Positions 22,422 to 32,479 of a stretch of 64,000 nt of DNA are shown here, one piece after another. The position numbers were made by a program, and so were the translations under genes. Below the pieces are notes generated by a model, which saw only the letters and a program-made list of their open reading frames with translations, had not been told where the DNA came from and did not search any database. The stretch lies in the NCBI GenBank assembly GCA_029945375.1, contig CM057059.1:1054001-1118000 (forward strand), read 5' to 3'. The first letter of the stretch is position 1; each line of letters opens with the position of its first letter. Source of the stretch: Agaricus subrufescens (lineage: Eukaryota; Basidiomycota; Agaricomycetes; Agaricales; Agaricaceae).

Positions 22422-23934
22422 TCAGTTTGAAGAGCGTCCGTCTATCAGACCATCAACGTACAGCACGCCGGATCTCCTCTTCCACCCGTATACTTTGCTG
22501 ATGAATTCCGCCATGTCCGCTTTCCGCTCCATCATGAGGACAATCCAAGGATGAGAGAGCATGTCTTCCGGGGTTGGTCTCATTTGTTGGTTGACGGTAA
22601 GACTATGCAACTTAATAAATGCACGACTTGAAGAGAAGAAAAGAACGATCATACGCTTGTTTGACGAAATCTTTCATCTCGTCACTCCAATGAACGCCTG
22701 GCTCGTCTTCGAGTTGGGGAGGCTGTATTAAAAGAATCGAACGAGTTCTAATGATGTCGAAAGATCAAATGCACGGACCTCATTCTTTGTGATGTACATG
22801 ACGAGATCAATGGGTGGGAGATCATTAGGGAAAGGGAAACGATTCTGGACTAATTCGAGGATGGTGATCCCCGTAGACCACACATCAGACCTGATGGTAT
22901 ATCTTTCGCCGGTGATCCTTTCGGGCTAGAGAAGAAAGGAGTGAATTGGCGGGTGGAATGGAATGGGCAGCGGGAGACTAACAGCCATATAGAAGCTTGT
23001 TCCAGTGAAGGTAAGGGCCATCGATTCCACGAGCTCACCGGATACACCAAAATCACATAGCTTGACTATGCCCTGATTGGTGAGGAGGATATTCGAGGGC
23101 TTAATATCACGGTGTATGGTTTTCTTTGAATGGAGATAGGCGAGGCCTTGGAGGATCTAGCGTCGACATTAGGCTTGAGACTATGATAAGCGTTGGAAGG
23201 CGACTTACTCCTTCCGTAAGACGCCCTGCGATTTTTTCGCCGACAACGCCCCCCCTCTCTCTGATGCGTTTGCTCACTGATTCGAGACTGCCCCCCTCAC
23301 CATACTCCATCAGAATTTTAAACTCGCTCGTAGACGGGGAGATGTAAGCGCCGTAAAAACGGATGATATTGATATGGCGGGTGGTCGTCATAATAAGCAC
23401 CTCACGCAGCAGCTGTCTTGGTTCTGCCTGGCGGGTTGTGATGGTTTTCCTCGCTAAGATTTTGCCCGATCTCTTATCCTTGACTTTGTGAACGGCGCCG
23501 CCGGCACCTTCGCCGAGCCTCTGGAGCTCCTCGATCACCTCGTCTGACCACTCAGTGGGCATGTCGTCGGCATCGTCCTGGACAGGAGGGGTCTGGGTGT
23601 TGATGAGTTTGAGTTCCTCAATCAGGTCGCCGACGTTTTCGAGAGGCCCAGAAGATGGGTTTCTGATTGTTGTCGTGATTTGGGGCGGGAGGACGGTGAT
23701 GTCAGGGGACGAGTAGTCGATGACATGATCGGGGCCTGGCTGGCTGTACTGGAGGGGCTGCATGCCAGCGACATCGAGCTTGAGGCCCCCCTTGGCGGGC
23801 CTGCCGTTGGGACGGGGGATGGGGATCTCGAGGGGCGGGCGAGGGGGCCTGCGGAGAGGCTCTGGCCTGGCGGGGGAGGAGGGTCTGAGAGGGCCGCGGG
23901 GGCCAACTGGTCGCTGGAGGGGGCCGCGCTCCAT
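22422..23934 (-). CDS. MKK1: MAP kinase kinase, Mkk1/Mkk2 (Pek1) type
   Basis: A dual-specificity kinase that phosphorylates a MAPK, by family most likely in the cell-wall-integrity cascade. The start at 23934 gives a Pro/Arg-rich disordered N terminus. The kinase domain follows: [14 protein letters not shown] (Gly-rich loop), ARKTI (VAIK lysine), HRDIKPSN (near 23115), DFGVSG (near 23050), and activation segment [19 protein letters not shown]. The S-x3-T pair is the MAPKK phospho-acceptor site, and [14 protein letters not shown] is characteristic of Mkk1/2. The C-lobe ends [26 protein letters not shown], also Mkk-like. The stop is at 22422-22424 unless a last small intron changes the tail. 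At least four introns (for example about 23157-23212). It is head-to-head with the next gene with only about 60-100 bp between ATGs. Confidence 0.92.
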
Positions 23935-23994
23935 TGCGTGTCGACAGAAAGATGGGACTGATCAGTAGTGATTGCTCGGTCGCAAGGGCCACAA

Positions 23995-24684
23995 ATGGGG
24001 AATCAATCAGCCTCCCTCGCACCAGCCCCGTCCCCATGCTCCCCGCGCCCCCCAGCCCCGCCGCCCCGCCCTCCGCAAGCCCCACGCCGCCGTCCCCCCG
24101 CCAGCGCCCCGCCCCGCTGCGCCTCTCCCACATCGGGTCTGTCTTCCCCCGTCTCTTCATTTAGCCTTCTCTCTCACACCCACGCTTCCAGAATCGACCC
24201 ATCCCAGCTCGTCGGAAAGACGCTCCAGCGCGCCCGCCTCTCGTCTTCCCACCCCGCGCTCACCCTCGATTTCTCCGACCGCTCCACCGTCCAGGTCCTC
24301 GTCGACGGCTACGACCCCGCCCACCGCGGCGTCCCCAAGCAGCTCGAGATGGACAGCAATCTCGACGCGCTCTTCTCTCAGAAGTCCATCAACCTCGAGG
24401 TAACAGACTGCGCCTTTATTACTCTCCAAGACGCTGCGTTTGACTGTAAACACCCCAATTCAAAGCGGTCCAGCTGGGATCAAAAGCATCTCGCTGTCGC
24501 CCTCAAGCTCGCAGAGGAGAACCCCCGCTGGCATTGCATATGGGCAAGAATGGAGGAATACGACGAAAGGCTGGGCACCTGTGTCTTTCGCAGTTACGAC
24601 GATGTTTACCTGGAAAGGTTGATCCGCACTCCTAAAAAGTCAAAGTGGCGAAAATCTCTTTTGCAGCGACAGGAATCCACTTGA
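23995..24684 (+). CDS. Unknown protein divergently paired with the MAPKK gene
   Basis: I do not recognise the family. The body from about 24,195 reads DPSQLVGKTLQRARLSSS, then DRSTVQVLVDGYDP and EMDSNLDALF. An in-frame 66-bp intron (24400-24465, gtaaca...caaag) joins SINLE to RSSWDQKHLAVALKLAEENP. The C terminus is basic (TPKKSKWRKSLLQRQEST). The start is uncertain. ATG 23995 opens directly into a Pro/Arg-rich leader. Alternatively ATG 24036 in another frame gives MLPAPPSPAAPPS...LRLSHIG and joins IDPSQLVGK across a 5' intron beginning gtctgt. The C-rich 5' part allows both. It probably encodes a soluble protein of about 180-200 residues. Confidence 0.6.
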   Translation: MGNQSASLAPAPSPCSPRPPAPPPRPPQAPRRRPPASAPPRCASPTSGLSSPVSSFSLLSHTHASRIDPSQLVGKTLQRARLSSSHPALTLDFSDRSTVQVLVDGYDPAHRGVPKQLEMDSNLDALFSQKSINLEVTDCAFITLQDAAFDCKHPNSKRSSWDQKHLAVALKLAEENPRWHCIWARMEEYDERLGTCVFRSYDDVYLERLIRTPKKSKWRKSLLQRQEST

Positions 24685-26615
24685 GAAGAGTCAGGACTCG
24701 TTTCTTAACACCTTCGAGCCTCTTCTTCACTTACCCTTTTGCTTCGGGTCCAGTTGCGTATTTGTCCTCCGCATAATGCATTGTATCGTGACCATTTGAA
24801 CGCTGCCTCCGATATTCCATCCCATACATTCTTGTATTGGTATTTATCGTGTATCTTTCTTGTATAACTCTGCCCGGACGCTATTAATCACCTAGAACGT
24901 CGGGATTTTCACGCATATAGTAGGCTCTTGACTCTGTTTTACTGTTATCTCCCACTCGTGACACGTCAACAAAAAAAATCGCCACTCACCCCTTTGAACT
25001 ATCTTAACAAGAAGGCCAATATATCCATATTCTGCCGTGAACCCTGAAGTGATCATAGAAGGACATACTTGTGGCTCCCCAACGGCTGACAGAAGCACTA
25101 ATTTGGCCCCAACGTCCGTCCGTTTTTTTTTCACGCCACCGTATATATGTCGTTTTTGTCCAATTTATCGGTAGCGAAGGACGCGAAAAGCCAGCCTCCA
25201 GCCCGGTCCGACGTCTGCCTGCGTGATTCATGAGAGGATTGTGATGTAAGAATAGAATAGACCTCTTGATCAAATGCGCAATTTCTTGGTCAACGATCGG
25301 TTCGGCGTCCGCTTCCGGCTCCATGACTTCCAGAGGCCAAGCCTACCTGTCTGGGCCGGCCCGGGAAGCCAACCCTTTTACGAAGACACGGGCCTCCTTT
25401 GTATGCGACGACCCCTTGAGAAAAATTTGTGATGCCATGTGTATCGTATGTAAAAAGCAAAGAAAAAAAACCTCCCCAAGATAGTCGGTCCTTATGGCAC
25501 GATAATATTAAAAAGGCGGGGAATTTTTAATTTCAAGACATTACCTAACATTCTCAATTCACTTTCTTCATCCGACCCCGGAAGCTTCACGCTTACAGCA
25601 CATAAATTAGATATCGATAGTGGCAGAATCTGCCCCTTGCAGTGTAACAGTTACTAAGCTGGGTAAGGTCACCTCATGAGTTGAAAAGTTCAAGCCCCGT
25701 TTGAGCCCGTCGGTAATAGTATGTGGCGGCCACTTGTGGGCGTGTCACCCCTTCAGGGAGTACCCTCGAAATGGCCAGGTTTGACTGGGCCCTTTTTACA
25801 ACTGACATTACGTGACCCGCCTCAATGACACATTATTTCAGCTGCTGTTACAAAACAATACAGCATTACTGTACAATTACATGCACCACTGATAATTCAA
25901 TAAAACGAGCAAAAGAGAGTAAATCTGACGTTTACAGCACGTTTGAAGGCAAAAAGTGCTCTCCGGCGTCTTCATAACCAAACAAACAAAAAAGTTGTTA
26001 GTTGCTTCTTGGTTTGATATGGGTTCAACAGCCCTGGAAGGGTCATCAGTGAAGCTAGCAACAGTGCAGCACCGCTCTCAAGCATTTCGGCGCAAATGAG
26101 CCGCTGCGCCGACGATAGAAGCATCAAGCCGGGAGCCAATCAGAACCAGCGGATCTTGAAACTTCGCCTGCATGGTCCCTCTTTCCCTCCTCTTCGATTG
26201 CTGTTAGCATGGTCCATGGTCTAATTATGCACGGTATAGCGTTTTGCGTAAGATCTGGTTTCGCGATGCAAATCTCAGAATTTTAAAACACTTCTATAAT
26301 AGCTTTGGTTATTTGATAAGTCTCGAGGTTAGTGTGATGGACACAAATGGTAACTCTCATCCGACGGACTTCCATTCGACCTGACATGCAAAAATTGGGG
26401 ATCTTAATTGACTGGAGCACCCTTGGAATTAACCAGCGGAGTACGAAACCGAGTAAGGTTCATGCGCGGAGCGCGTTCCTTTATTATGCGGAAGGCTAGC
26501 CAAAATGGCCACTTAATTAAATATTGAATGAACACATTGCATAGGCGCGGTATTCATTCACTCACGAAGGACGAGATACAGTCAACTGTCAAGAGGATTT
26601 GGTCACAAGTAGATG
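24685..26615. other. Gene-poor tract
   Basis: Starts with the 3' flank of the preceding gene. A minus-strand frame beginning MEPEADAEPIVDQEIAHLIKR (25261-25324) is followed by a donor-like gtctat and other open segments down to 24,892. No domain is recognisable and the frames do not join into a gene. Nothing else seen. Confidence 0.4.
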
Positions 26616-27660
26616 TTACAGAGTGCCAGGGCCCCCAACCGACGAAACGGTCTTCTGCGCGAGAGAGCCGCTGACTTTTGCTGTTCTATTGAGTATCCGG
26701 ACACACTTGGGATCACAGGGACCGTCATAACAGCTGTCAATCAAAGGAAGACCTAGTGCCAATTCAAAGTTTGACTGTTCATTTATCAATGGCTTACTGC
26801 TCCTGGTCGAGCATAAGGAATTATCAACGACCAAAATAAGTGGAACTCGCTTTGAGGCCGGAGTCCTCAGGGTACTACTTCAGAAACTGCCAGACCGTTT
26901 GAGTGTTGATGTAGATGTCAATCATTACTAACCAATAAGAGGTACATATGGGCCCCGCATGGATACCATATTCAATAAATTCCAAATATTCGTTTCCGGA
27001 GTAAAGGGTTTTATTCGGTCCAGTGTCAGCTGCGAGGCCATCGACACCCGTTGACGTGCCACCCAAGCTACGCCCAAGCGTGCAATGACAGTTTGTCACG
27101 CCCATATCAGGTCTCCATGATTCTGAAAATCAGATTTATGTCAGGGTTTCTGCCTGTGCCTGGGGGGCGCAAGGCGATATTAACGGGTGACAAGGACACC
27201 GACTAGTTGCGCACGATATTTTTGGAGAATCCCTCGTTTGAAAGGACCGTCGTTGAGCTTCTAGCTCGAAGATTCCGCAGCACAAAATATTAACGGCATA
27301 CACAGCTCCCTGGCAGTTAGACGAGATTTCAGTCAATTGTTAATAAGATCCACCGAAGGTAATATTGACAGTGAATGGACGTACCTTAGCCTCGGACGGG
27401 CGCAGAAACCTGGAACGTTCTCTTCAGGGAAGGAAGGGAAGTAGGGTTTGGAGCAACCAGCAACACCGGTTATGTCCTATGCAGGACAGATGTGATGGTA
27501 CCATCCCACGGCAGTTCGCCGTCGTTCGGGGAAGACTGGGACGCTGTTTCCAGGTAGTTGAACTCATATGACTGGTTCAGACGCGTCTAGTGCGCCGATA
27601 GCGAAGATAAGAACCTCTTTATACTCTGGCATCAGTTCCACGTTTCCGCTTTTGCATGGT
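26616..27660 (-). pseudogene. Scattered coding-like segments, possible relic gene
   Basis: Several minus-strand stretches have protein-like composition and nearby splice-like signals but cannot be assembled. They are ELMPEYKEVLIFAIGALDAS (about 27,575-27,650), GVAGCSKPYFPSFPEENVPG (about 27,400-27,475, then a gtacgt donor and an acceptor at about 27,311), GVTNCHCTLGRSLGG (about 27,050-27,105), and a tail ending VSSVGGPGTL at 26616. In-frame stops separate them. I do not recognise a family. It could be a decayed gene or a real gene whose exons I have mis-joined. Confidence 0.25.
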
Positions 27661-28196
27661 CATGGTATCAGTACTGGAATGATTCCAGTCAGAAGGATGG
27701 TAATATCGCATCACGTCTAAGAATTGCACCAGGAAATACCCAGAAGTCACAAGTATCCATTACCTGCCAACATCAAACAGTTGCACAGAAATAGTCCTGG
27801 TTCATATTTGAAATTCCCAGCCGGAGGCGTACTAGATCCGGCAAAGATTAAGACCAAGTGAAAGACTGAACGTTTTGATTGCTTTGCCGTGATTTTAGTC
27901 GCTAGGTAAGTTGCGGCCTCTATTGAAAAGTCCTATGTTTAGGATCGAGAACGCCCACCGCTGTCCTCCGCATAGAAAATCGAAAACGGCATCTTGGCTG
28001 ACCAAGAGGACGACAAACAGAATGGTGATGGGTTGGCCCTGCGGTATTTGGGGGTACACCCCGGAGAGACGGTGACCCAAAGAAGATAAGTTGGGGAATG
28101 GTGAGGGAAAGAGTCATCAACCATGTATGTACATACCAATCTTGGTTAGTCGGCATCAACGGGGTTTTCTCCCACGCATCCTCGAGAAAATCGCCC

Positions 28197-28847
28197 ATGT
28201 CCTCGAGTACAACTAAAGTGCCCCCTCGCGTCTCTTTCGCGTCAATTACTCCCAACAACCTTGGGACAGTTCGCAGACTTAATTCAGTACTATTTCCAAT
28301 AAAATACAGCGAGAAATTCTATCAAGGTCTCCTCCAACCCGAAGTGGAAGATTTTTGCAAGCTTGGTACGAAACTTAAATGTATAAGTCTTGCTAGAGAC
28401 TGATACCGACTAAATCAGTCTATTACAATGACATTCCCGTACGTTAAGGGTTTTCCCGCAGTCGACATTTTTGTCCATCTCTTTCGATAAGGTTGGAACT
28501 ATCTGCTGTCGTCTAGAAAACAAGGATAATCAAATCCACTTGTACCTCATGACCATGGGAGTCTTGGCTGTGAGTCAATTGCAACCCGTTATGAATATGC
28601 CTCACGCTATGTGTTTCAGCCGTATAGATCACGAAGCCTGGGGTCACAGAGTCTGGAATTGGTGATCAAAGCCGCAGAAGCGCGCTCCAAACCCAAGATC
28701 AATAGAATCTACCTCCATGTGCAACTTTCTAACGATGGAGCCAAAAGTTTCTATGAGCGCCATGGTTTCAAAGAAGTTCAGATTCACGAAGGCTACTACA
28801 AGAAAATAGAACCTCATGATGCTTGGATACTTGAGAGGACTCTTTAA
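28197..28847 (+). CDS. NAA50: Naa50/San-like N-alpha-acetyltransferase (GNAT fold)
   Basis: Transfers acetyl from acetyl-CoA to N termini, and in animals associates with the NatA complex. The ATG at 28197 gives MSSSTTKVPPRVSFASI. The conserved block TVRRLNSVLFPIKYSEKFYQ matches the Naa50 substrate-site region (FPxxYxxKFY). After introns at about 28363-28408, 28439-28491 and 28568-28619 come NDIPVGTICCRLE, HLYLMTMGVLAPYR, the acetyl-CoA loop RSLGSQSLELVIKAAE, and a C-terminal IYLHVQLSNDGAKSFYERHGF...YYKKIEP typical of Naa50. The pyrophosphate loop is R-S-L-G-S-Q, where the GNAT consensus is R/Q-x-x-G-x-G/A, so the second small residue is replaced by Gln. Otherwise full length, about 165 residues. 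Confidence 0.88.
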
Positions 28848-29067
28848 GGAGACGAGGCTTTGCGCCTGAGATTACGCTGTAAGTAGATTTGGCTTACAAT
28901 TAAGTACGACGCTAAAAGGCGAAGGTCATAATGTACTCGAAGTCTGCAGCAAGGACCACCAATATGGATCAACCCGTATGCCAGAACCCTTCTCTTGTAT
29001 TAGTAAACGGCCTTCGTGGCAGTCAAAGCGACGAGCTTACCAACGATCTGAGGTCTGAAGCATGGCA

Positions 29068-29901
29068 CTATTCATCTGGCTTCCCACAGTTCTTCACGAG
29101 CTTAAGAATAAACCATTCGTCAACGCGATGCGAGTTGGGTGTTATGGTGATACTCACCTGATGCCGTTTGAGAGCGTCCTTCCTAGTGAATGTCTTCCCA
29201 CAACCCCCGTTACAGAAGTACGGTTTTTCTCCTGTGTGCGTTTCTCGGTGCCGCTTGAGATCGTGTTGGCGGTTGAATGACAACGTGCAGAGGTCGCACA
29301 AGAAAGGGCGGGTGGGAGACCCTGAGAGATGAGGTGCAGTCGTCGACGCCGGAGACAGTGGGATCTGAGTGGGATAATGCGGCGGGCTGCTCCCGTAGTG
29401 CGTAGGGCTGTCCGGCTGGGTCATGTATGTTTGAGGTGGGGAGTAATACCTCTCCCGCGTGTGCCCGGGGCTCGATGGCGAATACGGCTGTGGATATGCA
29501 AGATTTTGAGCGTTATCCTGCAAACTGGACTGGGAATAAGTAGTGTGATAGGGATGTGTTGATTGTGGTCGATGGATCTGCCTATGATGCGAGTGGCGTT
29601 GACCATATATTGCGGTGCTGTCATCCGAGGTTTGACCCGGGAAAGAAGAGTAAGATTGATACCCTGTAGGCGAGGGAGTTGAGTGGTTGTATGAAGCGCC
29701 GTTTGTAGGATAGTATGAGTGTGAATAGTTTCCGTTGGATGTTGGGGAGTGAGCATCATCGCTGTAGCTCATTAAATAAGATGTGGGCGAGTTCGAGGGG
29801 TATTGAGCGGAGGGATAGTCTGAAGGGGAGGAATATGCATGTGGCGTGCCGTTCCAGTAAGTGTCAGAATACTGGTAAGATCGACGCTCTCGGTCAGCCA
29901 T
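29068..29901 (-). CDS. C2H2 zinc-finger transcription factor
   Basis: A probable DNA-binding regulator. The start at 29901 (ATG in good context) opens a long Tyr/Ser/Pro/His-rich disordered region of about 185 residues. Two classical C2H2 fingers follow near the C terminus: FLCDLCTLSFNRQHDLKRHRETH, with a TGEKPY linker, then FCNGGCGKTFTRKDALKRHQ. An intron (about 29101-29157, gtgagt...ttaag) is a multiple of three and free of stops, so it can be missed. Splicing joins KRHQ to LVKNCGKPDE and the stop at 29068-29070. The first finger has C-x2-C and the second C-x4-C spacing. No target can be inferred. Confidence 0.85.
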   Translation of the reverse strand: MADRERRSYQYSDTYWNGTPHAYSSPSDYPSAQYPSNSPTSYLMSYSDDAHSPTSNGNYSHSYYPTNGASYNHSTPSPTGYQSYSSFPGQTSDDSTAIYGQRHSHHRQIHRPQSTHPYHTTYSQSSLQDNAQNLAYPQPYSPSSPGHTRERYYSPPQTYMTQPDSPTHYGSSPPHYPTQIPLSPASTTAPHLSGSPTRPFLCDLCTLSFNRQHDLKRHRETHTGEKPYFCNGGCGKTFTRKDALKRHQVSITITPNSHRVDEWFILKLVKNCGKPDE

Positions 29902-32479
29902 GGCCCAAGTATCAAGAAATATAGCAACCGACGCTACGGGCCTGGTTCATAAATGGTGTGAAGAGACGCTGGCATATACGCTATCCGTTTTCATCGCAAT
30001 GTCGTTTAAAATCTAGGCTTGCCAAAGTAACCCCATCTTGTACCTGATTCAGTGGTGACCAGTATGACATGTCGGAACCCTGTTCGTGTACAGCTCGATG
30101 GCCAAATGACGCGTATCCAAATTCATGGCCCAAGTACGTTAGTTTGAGGGTCCGCTGCCGAGATTTTGTCCAAGACGAGCGAATACAGAAAGGCATAAAT
30201 GACCGAGGTCCCATATCGGAGATCTGCACTTTGGGGGTGTAGGCCGAGATCTACGCAGAAATGTTGACTTCAGGAACTGATATATCTAGGATTAAGTCAG
30301 TTCCGGGTGTTCAAACCACTGATTGTTTAGTCATTTCGTCGTGTGTTGCATGGCTAAATGTGCCTCTATGCATGTTTCAACCCCAACCATGTTACGATAC
30401 TTACGATATTGAAACATTTTTTTGCCCAATGGCGGATGGCGATAAATGTGAGCAAGTGTTACTCCTTTCGGGGCATCAGGAGACTCGTTCCTGGTGTTCA
30501 ATGCAAATGGAAGGGGTCATGAGCCTGTATGGCTGTGCCCAATTGGTCCAGCTGCCGTGATGTTGTGTCCAAACAACAATCAAGATCCAACAATAGCAAA
30601 ATGTATGTAGATATGGCCTCTCTCAAATCTGGCACTCAGAACTGGTGACATAAATAGAATCAGAAAAAGAAGCAGTCCTGCGCAAAAATATACGACTAGG
30701 TTCATCAATCAACTAGTCAAATTTGACCCCGGCCACATTGTCTTTGCAATTCCAGAGAAGCTTGGGGATCCTGGAGCCATACAATTCTTGAATCGATGTA
30801 TTACATCATATTGAGTATATTTAATGACTTTACGTATTGGTCCGCTGGGGTTTCTGAGAAAAGTTTCCAGGATACGAAGTGTCAAGGTTCTCGGGGAGTT
30901 TCCCTTGCTATAAACCTTCTACAAGACCCTGCAGTATGATAACATCCTTGGGTGAAAACAGTCGGAAAAAGGTCGGCCGAAAGCCAGGAACCATTTGTCC
31001 CCAAGCCTCTTGAAGATATACCTGAAGACTCATTTGCGAAAATTTCCGTGAACCTCAAGAAACTGCGCGGAGTTACCGAGTTACCCGTGCGTACCCTTAC
31101 GATACCAAGCATTCGACCATTTCATAGCGCTACCCTGTAACATATATCCCTATATGAGTCCAAGCTCAACGTTACCAATCGACATTGAATCTAGGTTCAT
31201 GAAGGCCTTACGTGATGGGAAGTTATCTCTGAGTTGTCTCACGTCTGTTTAATGCATTGACATTGACATCTTTAGGTTTACTCCTCTAAAGGAATATGGG
31301 GACATTTGGACTGGAATGTCCTCACCTTCTCCGCTTGACACCGACAACTGTGATGCGGTTACTATGAGATCAGGCAGCGCCCGTGCATAGCGTCATTTTG
31401 GATCTTCTAAATCACTTGGAAGACATATACTTACCTTCCTGAACTGGTCTACAATAGGCATATATATATTTACGGCTCCGTAGCTCAGGTGTCTTTCGAT
31501 GCGAACAGATGGGGACAACTAGGACCCTAGTGTTTTAAATTTATAGATATGACCTGGTTTCGTTCGTACCAAGTTGGTCTAATTCATTCAGGATCACCGT
31601 GATGTTCCCTCGTGGGGCTTCCATTGAGCACCCAAGAGGACTTGGAAGGGCTTGGGTGTCTGTAATTGTACATGAGTTATCGAAGATATTTCTACTTCTT
31701 CCCACACCAAGCTCTGAAAGACTTACGAGTTGCGATGCTCAATGCTCGTGCGTCCTTGATGAGTGGCGTAAGTTCTCGTAGTATCGCAGCAGCTTTAGTC
31801 GGCCTCACCATAGCGAGTACGAAGGTAAACGGGACGTGTTTTTACTCGAGCGATAGACAATATGAATTACTGATGTCCCACGGCGTTGATTAAACCCCCG
31901 GATACTAGCTGCTACGGCGAACTTAATTGAGAGCTTATCCTAGCTGTAATAATCCAGAAGCAGCTTCCATCCATAGCGCATGACTTTTGGAGATAGAGAG
32001 CAATTATGATATAACTAAACCCACTTTGAGTGATTTCGTCCAGAAGTTTGAGTAGGATAGACAAATTAACCAATGAACGACCTTGTCCGGTGATTAATCT
32101 GGTTTGTATTATCATACGAAGGATCGTCCACTAAAGGGACACTATGTATGACCAAAAAAGCAGGAAAACGGCCATATATACATCTGATGAACGCGAGTGA
32201 CATTGACATATTGCCACACAGGCGCCACACAGTATCGTGACGACGATAATTCGAGAGCGGACCCGAGAGCAAAATCTTCGGTGCCTGATTCCTGATTGAA
32301 AAGGGTAGCATGGGGATTGAAGGTTCCATCCCGGTAGCGAAATTCGCCGCAATGCTACTGAATCCATCTTGGCCCCTCGCCAAGGGTCGTCGGTCCTCGG
32401 ACTATTAATGTGTTCATATTTGTCAGCGGCGTGAGAACACTTCCAACGCAATGGAATAGACAAACGTCTGCACCACACC
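29902..32479. other. Gene-poor tract between the C2H2 gene and DNA ligase
   Basis: No complete gene. Coding-like scraps on the plus strand are PKPLEDIPEDSFAKISVNLK (about 30,990-31,050), EYGDIWTGMSSPSPLDTDNC (about 31,290-31,350) and FPHQALKDLRVAMLNARASL (about 31,690-31,760). They are separated by stops and do not join convincingly. The right end (about 32,400-32,479) is the ligase promoter. Confidence 0.4.

Noticed and set aside
23622..24453. Several overlapping long Pro/Arg-rich frames on both strands
   Set aside because: They are shadows created by high GC content at the MAPKK and partner 5' ends.
31476..31530. tRNA 5'-end-like sequence (ggctccgtagctcaggtg)
   Set aside because: No T-arm or pairing acceptor strand follows within 70-100 bases.
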